A stretch of 56,928 nucleotides of DNA from Stappia sp. BW2. GTDB lineage: Bacteria; Pseudomonadota; Alphaproteobacteria; Rhizobiales; Stappiaceae. How positions within the stretch are numbered: the first letter of the stretch is position 1; every line of letters begins with the position of its first letter. Positions 1 through 11,400 of the stretch are shown here, piece after piece. The stretch is from the NCBI RefSeq assembly GCF_008107695.1, contig NZ_VIRG01000041.1:1-56928 (forward strand). The letters are read 5' to 3'. Position numbers and translations under genes: made by a program. The notes under the pieces were generated by a model. That model saw only the letters and a program-made list of their open reading frames with translations. It did not search any database and was not told the origin of the DNA.

Positions 1-371
1 ATCTGCCGAACCTGTCCGCCGGCTTGCGGAAATCCCCTTTCCGCTGGCGCCGCAAGGATCCGTTCCAGACACGCATCTCCGGCTTCCTCACCGGCTTTGA
101 AAAAGCCGCCCAGGAAACCATGGATCACCTGGACCGGCTGTCGATCGCCCAGGAGCAACTGGCGCGCCATTGCCAGGCGTGCCGAAGCCACTCCCGGTTG
201 CCGGAGTTTGCGCAGATGTTCCTGTCCCGCCCCTTGGTGACCATTCCCATGGCGCGCCAGACCCTCGGTGTCACCGCCGCCGCCGTCGACCGCATGATCC
301 GCCAACTCGGCCCGGCGCTTCCGCGCGAGCTCACAGGTCGGGACAGATACAGAGCCTGGGGTATTCTGTGA
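1..371 (+). CDS. C-terminal part of an RHE_PE00001-type (DUF1612/HTH) protein, cut by window edge
   Basis: The reading frame is open to the left edge (first full codon at base 3) and ends at 371, so about 122 C-terminal residues are visible. The end of the protein holds a helix-turn-helix-like stretch (TLGVTAAAVDRMIRQLG) followed by a short tail, which I recognise as the C-terminal DNA-binding part of the RHE_PE00001 family found on rhizobial and related alphaproteobacterial plasmids. Function of the family is not established; a DNA-binding role is inferred from the HTH. It is convergent with the WGR gene at 421-663. The family call rests on recollection of the C-terminal pattern only. Confidence 0.6.
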   Translation, partial: LPNLSAGLRKSPFRWRRKDPFQTRISGFLTGFEKAAQETMDHLDRLSIAQEQLARHCQACRSHSRLPEFAQMFLSRPLVTIPMARQTLGVTAAAVDRMIRQLGPALPRELTGRDRYRAWGIL

Positions 372-420
372 GATTGGAGTGGGCGATCACGCGACAGGGA
401 CCAAGCACCGAACCAAGGTC

Positions 421-663
421 TTAGTCCGGTCGATAGCCGCGCCTTTGTTTTTGCTTCGCCAGGCCCTGCTGATGGGCCGCAGCCGATGAGACATCGGCAA
501 AGAGATCCAGCCGCGTCCGTCCCCAGGTGCCCACACGTCCCCATGTCCGTCGCACAGCAAATCCGCCGAACAGGGTCGGCTCGACCGACAGGTGGTAGAA
601 CCGGTTCATGTTCCGGTCGGGGTCCACTCGTTTGAGCAGAAGAGGGGTGTCACCAGGTTCCAT
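421..663 (-). CDS. WGR domain protein, about 80 aa
   Basis: A small WGR-domain protein. The signature is visible as NRFYHLSVEPTLFGG followed by RTWGRVGTWGR, then a C-terminal lysine/glutamine/arginine-rich tail ending RRGYRPD. WGR modules bind nucleic acid or act beside DNA-modifying domains; stand-alone 80-90 residue versions are common in alphaproteobacteria and often plasmid-borne, with unknown function. The frame runs open upstream to an ATG at 936, but the extra 91 residues look unlike a protein, so I start at the ATG at 663 (MEPGDTPLLLKRVDPD), preceded by a G-rich stretch. It converges with the RHE_PE00001-type gene. Confidence 0.72.
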   Translation of the reverse strand: MEPGDTPLLLKRVDPDRNMNRFYHLSVEPTLFGGFAVRRTWGRVGTWGRTRLDLFADVSSAAAHQQGLAKQKQRRGYRPD

Positions 664-1692
664 CCCCCAAGTCTCGAGGACTTCCGATCTGCGGTCCAAT
701 GAATCATTGGAATCAAAACGTGAGGAAAGATTCAAACGGATGATGTGTAACGGAAGGGGGTCGCAGGACTGATGAGGTGGAAAACCTCCTGCTCCGGATA
801 GTTGTAGGATAAATCGCCTCGAACGCCCCCTTGAAAGAGAATGCATTGCCCGGGGATCCACTGAACAAATTTGTCTCAGAAATCTTTTCTCGGCTTTTGA
901 GGGCGTGCCTTTATTGGAAACTTCTAAATACGACATAAATCCCTAATTTTGTTACGGATTTTCCTTTATGACAATTTTTTGCCTTATTTCGATGCCGCTC
1001 GTTCGATTTCGATCGGGCCATATCACGCTCAGGGACTCTCAGGGCAAATTTTCTAAGCAAAATCGCCGAAGGGCAGCGCATTTTCTGGGCGAATTCTGCG
1101 GTTGACTTTCCGTTTCGTCAAATCTTAAAAGTCCCTTAATGCAATTGGTGATTGGTGCCCGGACTTGTGCCGGAGAAGGGATAATACCCCCGTTGGAGCG
1201 CTGATCTCTCCCTCTGAGGGAAGCCGAAAAGAGGACGTCCGGCGCGGTTGCGGTGGAGCTTCCCGAAAGGCGGAATGGTGCTTGGACAAATAGTGGGGCG
1301 ATTGGTGACATTTGTTGAGATCGGCTTAGGTCGGGCGTGCCCCGCGTTAAATAGCCACAACTGACGATGAGTCTGGAACACGTTTCGGCGGGACATATAA
1401 ACTCCGCGCGTGTGACGAACGACTTATCCGTGGGTCTTCGAATAACTTTGAGATCGCCAAGAGTACCTGCCGCCACAAGGATGCTGGCGCCAGGTACTAC
1501 GGTGTCACCATACCTTGCCGGTAAGTGTCCAGGCTGCAGACTATGACGCGCATCTCCAGCCTGGTTAAGCCGCTCCGCTTTGAGTTTTGTCGACATGACA
1601 ACTAGAGACGCGTCACACAGATTGCCGGCGCGAATGCACCGGTTGGGACACCGTCACGAAATGAGCGGGACGGCGCAGAATGGGGCGATAGT
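664..1692. other. About 1 kb without a convincing gene
   Basis: No open frame here has a recognisable protein pattern. A 185-codon minus-strand frame (1039-1596) exists but its translation is low-complexity-free, unlike any family I know, and lacks a good ribosome site. An AT-rich patch near 940-1000 could hold a promoter, but no well-spaced -35/-10 pair stands out. The stretch may be a decayed region between the WGR gene and the RTX locus. Confidence 0.5.
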
Positions 1693-2118
1693 GTGAAGGG
1701 CAAAAGCGATCTCTCCGATGAAGCGAAGGGTAGGCCTGTCGTGCAGGCACAGGCCGGCCAGGTTCCTGTTCAGGCGAAATCTGTGGCATTCGGAAAGACT
1801 TCCGTTTCGGTGCGACCGAAACGAACCAGCGTGAAACTCCGGCTGGCGGACGGTTCGGAGACTGATTGCCGGGCCGAGATCCATCTCGCGCGGGAAGCGC
1901 ATCTCAGGACGATCTTTCGCGACATTCCGTTCTCCGAAGCCAAGGCCCGGGCGATTTTTGACAAGGCGATAGTCGAGCCGGAGCGTTTCGGGCTGATCAA
2001 TGCTGTACCGGGGCCGGACGTTCGCAGAAGGGCAATTATATCAGCTTTGATTGCTATTATTAGGCTTAAAGGCAGTCGACTGGCGAATGACGTGTCTGCT
2101 ATTTTTGCTTTGCGGTGA
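1693..2118 (+). CDS. Hypothetical protein, 141 aa
   Basis: A 141-residue protein of unknown function. Codon use in the first two thirds is that of a normal high-GC gene (G/C-rich third positions), supporting a real coding region. It starts at a GTG; an ATG 32 bases upstream (1661) is out of frame and soon stops. The protein is basic in its N-terminal third, then shows a helical segment (EAHLRTIFRDIPFSEAKARAIFDKAIVEP) and a hydrophobic helix near the end (AIISALIAIIRLKG). The last 30 codons become AT-rich, the same composition as the following gene. It sits 9 bases before the 66-residue membrane protein, so they may be co-transcribed. Confidence 0.5.
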   Translation: MKGKSDLSDEAKGRPVVQAQAGQVPVQAKSVAFGKTSVSVRPKRTSVKLRLADGSETDCRAEIHLAREAHLRTIFRDIPFSEAKARAIFDKAIVEPERFGLINAVPGPDVRRRAIISALIAIIRLKGSRLANDVSAIFALR

Positions 2119-2127
2119 GTAAACAGC

Positions 2128-2328
2128 ATGAAAAAATTTTTGGCAGAATATTATGACGAAAATAAAATACTTATATTTGCAGCGATACTTGGATTATCGT
2201 ATTATTTTTATAGAAAAATAACCGGAACAGACTCATGGTATACTGGAAAAGTGCTGATAGCAGTGTTTTTTTCTTTTGTTTATTTATTTATCCTCTTCGT
2301 TTTGAAGATAAAAGGGAATAGTACTTAA
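2128..2328 (+). CDS. Small two-helix membrane protein, 66 aa (candidate immunity protein)
   Basis: A very AT-rich 66-codon gene encoding a short basic/acidic head (MKKFLAEYYDENK), one hydrophobic helix (ILIFAAILGLSYYFY), a short polar loop (RKITGTDSWYTGK) and a second hydrophobic helix (VLIAVFFSFVYLFILFVL), ending in a lysine-bearing tail. It belongs to no family I recognise. It lies directly upstream of the giant RTX gene, whose N-terminal region has a membrane-inserting glycine zipper. By analogy with T1SS-linked glycine-zipper bacteriocins, which carry small membrane immunity proteins, it could be an immunity partner; that is inference from position and topology only. The ribosome site is weak. 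Low GC suggests recent acquisition with the start of the next gene. Confidence 0.55.
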   Translation: MKKFLAEYYDENKILIFAAILGLSYYFYRKITGTDSWYTGKVLIAVFFSFVYLFILFVLKIKGNST

Positions 2329-2353
2329 ATATTCCTGATAAAGCATAAATAAG

Positions 2354-2376
2354 TAGAGCACCCTTTTAACGCTCTA
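2354..2376. other. Short stem-loop before the giant RTX gene
   Basis: TAGAGC and GCTCTA form 6-bp arms around an 11-base loop, between the 66-residue gene and the start of the giant gene. There is no T-run directly after it, so an attenuator or mRNA structure is as likely as a terminator. Confidence 0.25.
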
Positions 2377-2408
2377 GAACATCCTCGAAAAATCTCTTTG
2401 GTGGGAAT

Positions 2409-5400
2409 ATGGTAAATCCAAATGGAGTAATTCAGCCGCATCCTGTAGGCGGCTTCTTTTCATATGGCGGTACGAAATACACACCTGCACCCACCTACTA
2501 CAACGAAAATATTACTTTCAGTTTAGAAGATTTGTATCCAGATCTTGGAGGCTACTTCGGCTCCATTGTTTCTGGGGCTGGCAACATTTTAGCCGAAATT
2601 CCAGGCGCGTCGCCCGTGACAAAATTTGTTGGTAAAGCGACGGGAATCCTTGGAATTGGCATTGATGTTTATGAGCGCTCCACCGACGAAGATGGATTAA
2701 CTTTTAGAGACATAGCAGCTGTTGGCGGCGGCATCGTTACAGGTGCGCTAGTAGGAGCTGCTGTTGGGGGGCCGCTCGGAGCGTTTGTTGGTGCAGTCGC
2801 AGGCACATTAACTGCTGACGAAATTAGCCGAATTGAAGCGCTCGCGAACGATCCAATACCATCCTTTCGTCATAACAGCGGTATTGGCTTCCAGACTATC
2901 AACCCCAGTACAGCGTACGTTCCCACGGAGGTAGTTGAGAAGCCGGGAGATGGACTGCCGAGCCTGCCATTCGGCATGAAAAGTGAACACCTAGAGTATA
3001 CCACAATCAATGGCACTAGGATCATTGATGTATACACGAAAGTCATGCATCCGTTTTTTTCAAAACTTCTCAAAGGTTATGAAATTGAACGAATTCAGAT
3101 CACGAAAGAAGGTGTAGTAACACGTGAAGTTTTTCCGATTGACCGTAATCTGGATTTCCAAGCGATACGAGATAATTCAAACCATGTTGAAGTTACGCCT
3201 GAAGTAAAAGCGATTGCAGAGAAAATCGGCTCCGCAGTCTCCCTAAAACACATTGTGGGCGCCTTAAATAGTAAGTTCACTGAGGATCAGATCGTTAACG
3301 GGGTCAGGTTAGGGGCTGATGACCACACTCCTGGCGCCACAATTGATTTTTCCACAGCAGCAGGCGCGGCAAATAGAGAAACATCTACAGCGCAGTCGCA
3401 ATCAAGAGGCAGTTCCGGTTGGTTTGGTGGCAATGGACCTGGCGATGGGTCAATTGCTCCTGGCACTGGAGGTGGTTCCAGTGGAGGAGGGACCACTCCG
3501 ACGCCACGCTCCAAGCCGAGCAACAACAATGGAGACAGAGACGGCAACAACCCGGGGAACGACAATTACAGCGGCGGCAGAAACAATGGTAGCAGCGGTA
3601 GCTACGGTAACTCTAACACTGGAGGTGGCGGCTACGACGGCCGGGGTGGATCGAGCAGCAGTTCCACGGTTGGTGACCACGAACAAGGCACTTGTTTCGC
3701 TGCTGGCACGCTGATCCTTCTGGCCGATGGCTCGGAAAAGCCGATTGAGGAGATCCAGCTTGAAGACGAGGTGATGTCCTTCGACAGCCTGGGCGTTTTG
3801 GAAGCACGTAGGGTCATAGATCTCATCGTGCACGACGACCAGCATGTCATGAACATCGATGGTGTTCTGGTCACGCCCAATCACCCGTTTCTGCTACCGG
3901 ACGGTTCCTTTAAGCCGATTGGCGACCTCTCGGTTGGTGATGCGATCGTCCGTGCCGATGGGGCCCTGCATGTCATCGAACACATCTCACCAACTGACGG
4001 CGTTCAAACGGTCTATAACTTCACAGTCGCCGACCTGCACACTTACGTTGCCGCTGGCTTCCGCGTTCACAACAAATTTGCGGCTCCGGTCATGCTCGAC
4101 CTTGACGGCGACGGCCTTGAGGTCACGGCGCTTGACCGTTCGACTGTCTTCCTCGACACGGGCGGCGAGGGTTTTTTGCACCGCACGGCCTGGGCCGGTG
4201 AAGGCGACGGGGTTTTGTATTTCGACCCGGACGGGCGCAATGACATCACCGAAAAGCGCCAGTTCGTCTTCACCGAGTGGGACCCGACGTCGACCAGCGA
4301 TCTGGAAGCGCTCGCCTCGGTGTTCGACAGCAACGGCGATGGCGTCCTGAACGCCAGCGACACGGATTTCCAGAAATTCAAGGTGATGGTGACCCTCGCC
4401 GACGGCTCAACGGTCTCCAAAACGCTGGCCGAGCTCGGCATCACCGAGATCGACCTGACGGCGGATGCCAGCAACATCGAGCTGAGCGACGGCTCGGTGA
4501 TCACCGGCAAGACGACCTTTACGCGCGCCGACGGGTCGACCGGCACGGTCGGTGACATGCTGCTGGCGTCGGAAGAACAAGGCCACCGGGTGACCCAGGT
4601 GGAGTCCGTCGATGGAGCCGGCACGCGCAGCCTGACCACCACCGCCTATGCCGCCGACGGCAGCAAGGCTTATGAGATTGTCTCCGAAGTAAGCGCCGAC
4701 GGGCTTTCGATCACCAATCGCTATGATGATGATGGTGACGGGGTGATCGACCGGATCCAGACAATCGAGACGGTGGTGAATGGCGATGGCAGTCGCACGG
4801 AAACCGAACGTAATTTCTCCGGCTCGAACCTCACAACCGCCGTTCTGACCTCGCGCGAAGTCACCACCAAATCCGCCGACCACAAGGTCGAGACCATTGA
4901 GCGAGACTCGATGGGCGGTGGCTGGTTCGACCAGCGCGAAACTCGCACGGAAGCTGCTGACGGCAGCTTCACGATTGTGGTCGAAAACCTTGCCCAAGAC
5001 GGCACGGTGATCACCAGCACCAGCGAAACGGTCTCGCTGGACGGTTCGCAGCGTATTGACGGCATGGACGCCGATGGCGACGGCGCTGCTGACACCATCG
5101 AGACCCATCTGGTCGACAAACACGCCGATGACAGCCGCCCGGAAACCGTGACGGTGACCAACCAGGACGGCTCGCTGCACTCCAAAACGGTCGAAGAGGT
5201 CGAGGCTGATAATCGCTCCAAGGTGATCACTAGGGATTTCGACGGTGACGGGCAGATAGACCAGCGCGAGATCCTGGACATCACCGTGACGCCGGGCGGC
5301 GGCAGCACGTCGCGGCTGGAGATCCGCAACGGCGACGGCTCGCTCAAGAGCGCCTCCACGACCGTGACGTCTGACGATGCGCTCAACAAGACCACCGAAC

Positions 5401-8400
5401 TCGATCGAGACGGCGACGGCGACATCGACCTGACAACCGCAGAGACGACCACGGTCAACGCCGATGGTAGCCGGGAGCGAACTGTCACGGAGACAAACGG
5501 CGACGGCTCGATCCGGGCGATGCGCAAGGAAAGCCTCGACGCGGACAAGGTCGGCCAGGAGATCTTTGTCGATCTCGATCAGAACGGGAGTATTGAGGCT
5601 GACGAGAAGGTGTCTTCCGTTGTGATCGACGCCGCCACGCAGGAGCGAACCGCAGCCCAGTGGACACGTTCTGCTGATGGATCGGTCCTGGCAAAAACAA
5701 CGAGCATCACCTCAGCCGACGGTTTGGCCAGAACCACAGAGAGCGATCTCGATGGCGACGGCGACATCGACCTTCGGGTCAGCGACGTCACGGTGCGAAA
5801 TGGCGACGGCTCGTCCAGCCGCACGGTGACGACGAAGAACGGCGACAACTCTCTGAGGACCATCGTGGTCACCGAGACCAGCGCGGACGGTCTCACCAAA
5901 ACCGTGCGCGAGGATGTCGACGGCGACGGAGCGTTTGAGAAGAAGAGCGTCAACACACTCGAACTCGAAGCCGACGGTGGCACGACCCGGACGTCCTCGG
6001 CCTATGCCGGCGACGAGACCACGCTTCTGTCCGAGACCGTCACTACGGAGAGCGCCGACCGGCGCACCAGAACTATCACCCTGGACCGGGACGGCGACGG
6101 CACCGTCGACAGCACCACGGTGCAGGTCAAAGGTACGGATGGCGCCATCACCCGGACGGTGACCGAAAAGGCGGCCGACGGGACGGTTCTGGGAGAGGTT
6201 GTCAGCACGGCCAGTGCCAACGGCCTGGTGACCACGACAGCAAAGGATCTCGACGGCGACCAGGTCGCTGATGTTACACAGAGCAGCAGCACGACTCTCA
6301 ATGCCGACGGCCGCAAGACCACAGTTCAGCGCACGGAAAATGGCGACGGCTCGCTTCGAAGCACCTCGACCGTAATCAAGAGCGATGACGGCCTCAAGAT
6401 CGCCAGCAAAACCGACGCGGACGGCAACGGCACCTATGAGCGCATCGTCACCGATGAGACGGTTCTGGACGCCGATGGCGGTTCGACACGCACCATTAAG
6501 ACCCGCTCGCAAACCGGCCAGCTTCTGAGCCGCACGAAGATAGACACCAGCGACGACGGGCTGATCACGGTTGAAAGGACCGACCGGGACGGCGACGGAT
6601 CGTTTGATGTTGTCGAAACTTCGACCACAGTTCTGGAAGCCGATGGCGATACGGTGACGACGTCGGAAACCCTTGAGGGTGGCGTTCTGCGCGCCAGCAC
6701 TACCCAAACCGTCTCCGATAATGGCCGCTCCAGCGTCACGGAAGAGAACGTTAACGGCGACGGCAAGACGGATGTGAGAACGTCGCTAACTGTTGCCGAC
6801 ACGGGCGTCGCAACGACCCTGACTCAATCACTCGACACGAGCGGCGGCGTTCAGAGCCAGAGCCGCGCGGTCGCCAGTGCCAACGGCCTGTCTGTGACTT
6901 CGGAAACCGATGCCGACGGCAACGGCGCCTATGAAACCCGCTCGGAAACCGTCCGTGTTCTGAATGCAGACGGCTCGGTGACCACAACCGTCAGCGCCAA
7001 GGCGCAGAACGGCACCCTGCAGAGCCGTCTTGTCGAAACCGTCAGCGCGGATGGCCTGACCACCACCCGCACACAGGACTTTGACGGGGATGGCAAAACG
7101 GACGAGGCCTCCGTGCGTGAAGCGGTAATTGCCGCCGACGGCACCGTCACCACCACGGAGACAGTGACCGCCCGCAACGGCGATCTGTTGATGAAGTCCG
7201 TCGAGACCGTCAGCGGCGATGGCCGCTCGTCGACGCTTGCGATAGATGCCGACGGCAATGGCATCAACGACAGGGTGACCACCAAGTCGGTTGGCGATGA
7301 CGGCGTCACCACCACCACCGTCTCGTCCTATTCGGCAAGCGGAACGCTGATCTCCCGGACGACCTCAAGCGAGAGCGGCAACGGGCTGGACAGAAGTGTC
7401 TCCTTCGATCTGAACGGCAACGGCTTTGCAGAGCGTGTGCTTGACCAGACCACGGAGATCGACGCCGACGGTACCACGACCCGCACGGCAAGGCATGAGA
7501 CCGGCTCCGGCCGGCTGCTCGCCCGCGAGGACGTCACCAGCTCCGATGACGGTCTCACGGTGACCACCGCGCTTGATCTGGACGGCGTCGGTGGCAATGA
7601 TTTTGTCTCCACCAAGACGACAGAGTTCGGTGCTGATGGCTCGACCTTGGAAGCCTGGACCACTCATGGTCCGGGCGGCCAAAAGGGAAGCGCTACGCGG
7701 GAAACCAGCGGCGACGGCCTTGAGGTGGCAATAGAGGTCGATCTGGATGGCGACGGCGACATCGACCGCAGCACCAGCGTGACACGAAACGCCACCGGCG
7801 GAGCCACGGAAACGAGCCAGCTCTACGGCAACGGCACCAGTCTGCAGCGTTCCAAAACCACCGTCACCTCGGCAAATGAACGCCAGCGCATCACGACGAT
7901 CGATCAGGACGGCGACGGCAAGCCCGATCTCCGCACCCAGACAAATATCGACCTGAGCGGCAACGAGACCACCACCTGGAAAGACCTCGCCGCCAATGGC
8001 AGCACCGCCGAGGCGATCATAACGCGTCAGGCCAATGCCAACGGCACTAGCGATCTCTACCGTCTGGACACCGATGGTGACGGCAGCACTGACATCAGCC
8101 GCAGTACCACGGTCTCCTACGACAGCGCCGGCAGGGAGATCCGCGTCTTTGAGGAAAAGGAAGGTGCGGCCGGTGTGCTTGCCTTCAAGTCGACGACGAC
8201 AACCTCCGCCAACGGCCTGACCTCAACCACGGCAACCGACAGCGACGGCGACGGTGAGATTGATACGCGCGCGGAAACCAAGACGGTCTTCAACGCGGAC
8301 GGCTCCACCACCACGACCAGCCGCGATTGGCACGAGGACAGCGGCGACCTGCGCTCCAGCTATTCCGAAACCATCAGCGCCGATGGTCGCACGATCACGG

Positions 8401-11400
8401 AAGAGTTCGACTTCGACGGTAACGGCGTTACCGACAAGACAAGCGTGACGAAGACCTCCGCCGATGGTTCGACAGTCGTCACCGAGACCGGCTATGGCGA
8501 CAAGGGCGCCCGGAAGCGAGCCATTACCACCACCTCGTCGGATGGTCTCACCACCACTGTCCAGCGTGACGGTGTCACCCAGACCTTCTCCCATTCAGAA
8601 CTCGGCAACGGCAGCTACGACTGGGAAAACGGCAAGACAGGTGCGGACCGTATCACTGTCTCCCACAAGGTCGACGCCACCGGGGTCGAGACCTGGGAAA
8701 TGACGGCGTCTACAGGCACCCGCAGCGTGCGCTTCGACGCCGCCGCCAAGACCCGGCTCCTGGCCGAGGCCGCAAGGATCTATGACGCGGTGCTCGACCG
8801 CGACATGGACGCCTCGGAAATCGAGGTGCTGGTCAAATACGCGGCGCATGGCCAGCTCGATCTTGAGGATCTGGCAAGCGCGCTGCTCTCCTCCGGTGAG
8901 TATAAAGCGCGCTATGGTTCGCTCACCGACGCCGGCTTTATCGCCCACGCATACCAGAACACCTTCGGCCGGGAAATCATGCTGGAAGACCTCGGCGAGC
9001 ATCTGGCCGCGCTCAAGTCCGGCACCTCGCGCGCGGCCCTGATCGCCGAACTTGCCGAGAGCGCAGAACACATCGTCGTCGGCAACGGACACGGCGAGAC
9101 CAACAATTACGATGTCTTCCTGATTGATACCGTCAAAGAGGATGACCTGCGTGCGTCGTTTGGGGTGGACGGTCTCAATATCGACACCGATGAAGCAAAG
9201 GTCCTGGTTGGCACCAACGGTGGCAACACACTCACCGCTGCGAGCGGCGGTATTGTCTTTGGCCAGGCCGGCAACGACACGCTCAATGGCACCTCCGGCA
9301 GTGAGATCCTGGTCGGCGGCAAGGGTAATGACGGCCTGCGTGGAGGAACAGGAAACGATACCTATCTCTTCAACCGAGGCGACGGTAACGACATTATCAT
9401 CGACGATGGCAGTGGTTCAAACGGCGACACCCTGCTCTTCGGGCCAGGCATTGAAATCGAAGACCTGAACTTTGCCCGCTCCGGCGATCACCTGGTGATC
9501 AGCTTCTATCCGGAAAACACTGCAGATGCGCAGGCCGCCGAGGCGGAAGGGCTCGACCAACTTACCGGCTCAATCACGATCCGCTATTGGTTCTCTGACA
9601 GCGCCAAACGCATCGAACGCTTCGCTTTCGACAACGGCGACGCCTACTGGTTCGGACACATCAACTCGTTTTACTCGGAGCCTGGTGTGAACATCAACAT
9701 GTTCCGCCGCCAAGGCACTGGCAACGATACCTTCAGTGCAGATCCAGGTAGTGACATCATTGTCGGAGCCGAAGGGAATGATACTCTTTACGGCAACGAC
9801 GGCAATGATGTCCTGTTGGGTGGAGAAGGTGACGATCGTCTCTATGGCGGTGCAGGAAACGATGTCCTTGATGCCGGCGATACGGCCGGCGGCTGGCAGT
9901 ATCTATATGGCGACGCAGGCGATGACACGTACCTATACAAAAGGGAAAACGGCAAAGTATTCATCAACTATGGCGAGGGAGCCGGCAATGGTTCAGACAC
10001 AGTTCAGTTCACGAACTTAAATCTCTCCGACCTGACCTTTACCTACCACGATTACACCGCAAACAACCCAAGCAATCCCGAAGGAATCGTCTTAGGCTTC
10101 TCCTGGAGTTCGGGCACACAGAGTGGCGAATTGCGAATTGCCCAGAAGGGACAGCATATCGAGCGGATCGAGTTCGCCGATGGCAGCGTCTACAGCCGTC
10201 TTGTCTGGCGAGAAGATGGCCGCGTGCAGCTGGAGGGAACAACAGGCAACGATCTGGTTATCGGCACCGACTTTGACGATTTCCTGACTGGCGGCTCAGG
10301 CGATGACGTTCTGGACGTTGGCGCGGGCAACGGATCCTGGCAGCATACTCGCGGAGGAGCCGGGAATGACACCTACCTGATCGGCAAGAACAGCGGCAAC
10401 ACTGTTGTGCATGAAGCGTCAGATGCCGGTATGGACACCCTGCAATTTAAAGATCTTCAGCTTTCAGATCTAACCTTCAGCTACCTCGACACGAGCAACT
10501 ATGGCCGGGCGTTGCTGCTAACTTGGAATAAGGACGGCGAGAGCGGCAAGGTTCAGGTCTCGAATGGAGGCGCTGACATTGAGCGGATCGAGTTCGCCGA
10601 TGGCAGTGTCTACAGCCGTCTTGTCTGGCGAGAAGATGGCCGCCTGGAACTCCATGGCACGGACGGCTCCGAGGTCATGGTCGGCACCGGCCATGACGAT
10701 TTCCTCTTTGGCGGCGACGGCAACGATGTTCTGGATGTGGGCGCAGGGAACGGGAGCTGGCAGCATGCAAGGGGACAGATGGGCGACGATACCTATCTGA
10801 TCGGAACTGACAGCGGCTCGACCACGGTTCATGAAGGCCCTGATGCAGGGACGGACACGGTCCGGTTCAAAGACCTGGTTCTCTCGGATCTAAGCTTCAG
10901 CTATCTCGACACCGATCCGTCCGGCAGCTACGGCCGGGCTTTGCTCCTGTCCTGGAACGTGGACGGCCTCACAGGCAAGGTGCAGATCTCGAACGAGGGC
11001 GATGACATCGAGCGGATCGAGTTCGCCGATGGCAGCGTCTACAGCCGTCTTGTCTGGCGAGAAGATGGCCGCGTGCAGCTGGAGGGAACAACAGGCAACG
11101 ATCTGGTTATCGGCACCGACTTTGACGATTTCCTGACTGGCGGCTCAGGCGATGACGTTCTGGACGTTGGCGCGGGCAACGGATCCTGGCAGCATACTCG
11201 CGGAGGAGCCGGGAATGACACCTACCTGATCGGCAAGAACAGCGGCAACACTGTTGTGCATGAAGCGTCAGATGCCGGTATGGACACCCTGCAATTTAAA
11301 GATCTTCAGCTTTCAGATCTAACCTTCAGCTACCTCGACACGAGCAACTATGGCCGGGCGTTGCTGCTAACTTGGAATAAGGACGGCGAGAGCGGCAAGG

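Noticed and set aside
421..936. Longer 171-residue version of the WGR protein
   Set aside because: The first 91 residues do not look like a conserved protein and stand-alone WGR proteins of this type are about 80 residues.
1039..1596. 185-codon minus-strand frame upstream of the RTX locus
   Set aside because: No recognisable family, no clear ribosome site, and composition not like neighbouring genes; could not support it as a gene.
2302..2330. Promoter TTGAAG-17-TTAAAT before the giant RTX gene
   Set aside because: Spacing is good, but it overlaps the end of the small membrane protein gene in a generally AT-rich stretch, where such matches are expected by chance.
3693..4073. Hint domain read as a true self-splicing intein
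   Set aside because: The residue after the terminal Asn is Lys rather than Cys, Ser or Thr, and there is no endonuclease insert, so protein splicing is unlikely; cleavage is possible.
4407..8594. Long antisense open frames opposite the DxDGDG repeats (for example 5712-6707 on the minus strand)
   Set aside because: They follow from the repeated GAC/GGC codon bias of the array and have no own ribosome sites or family pattern.
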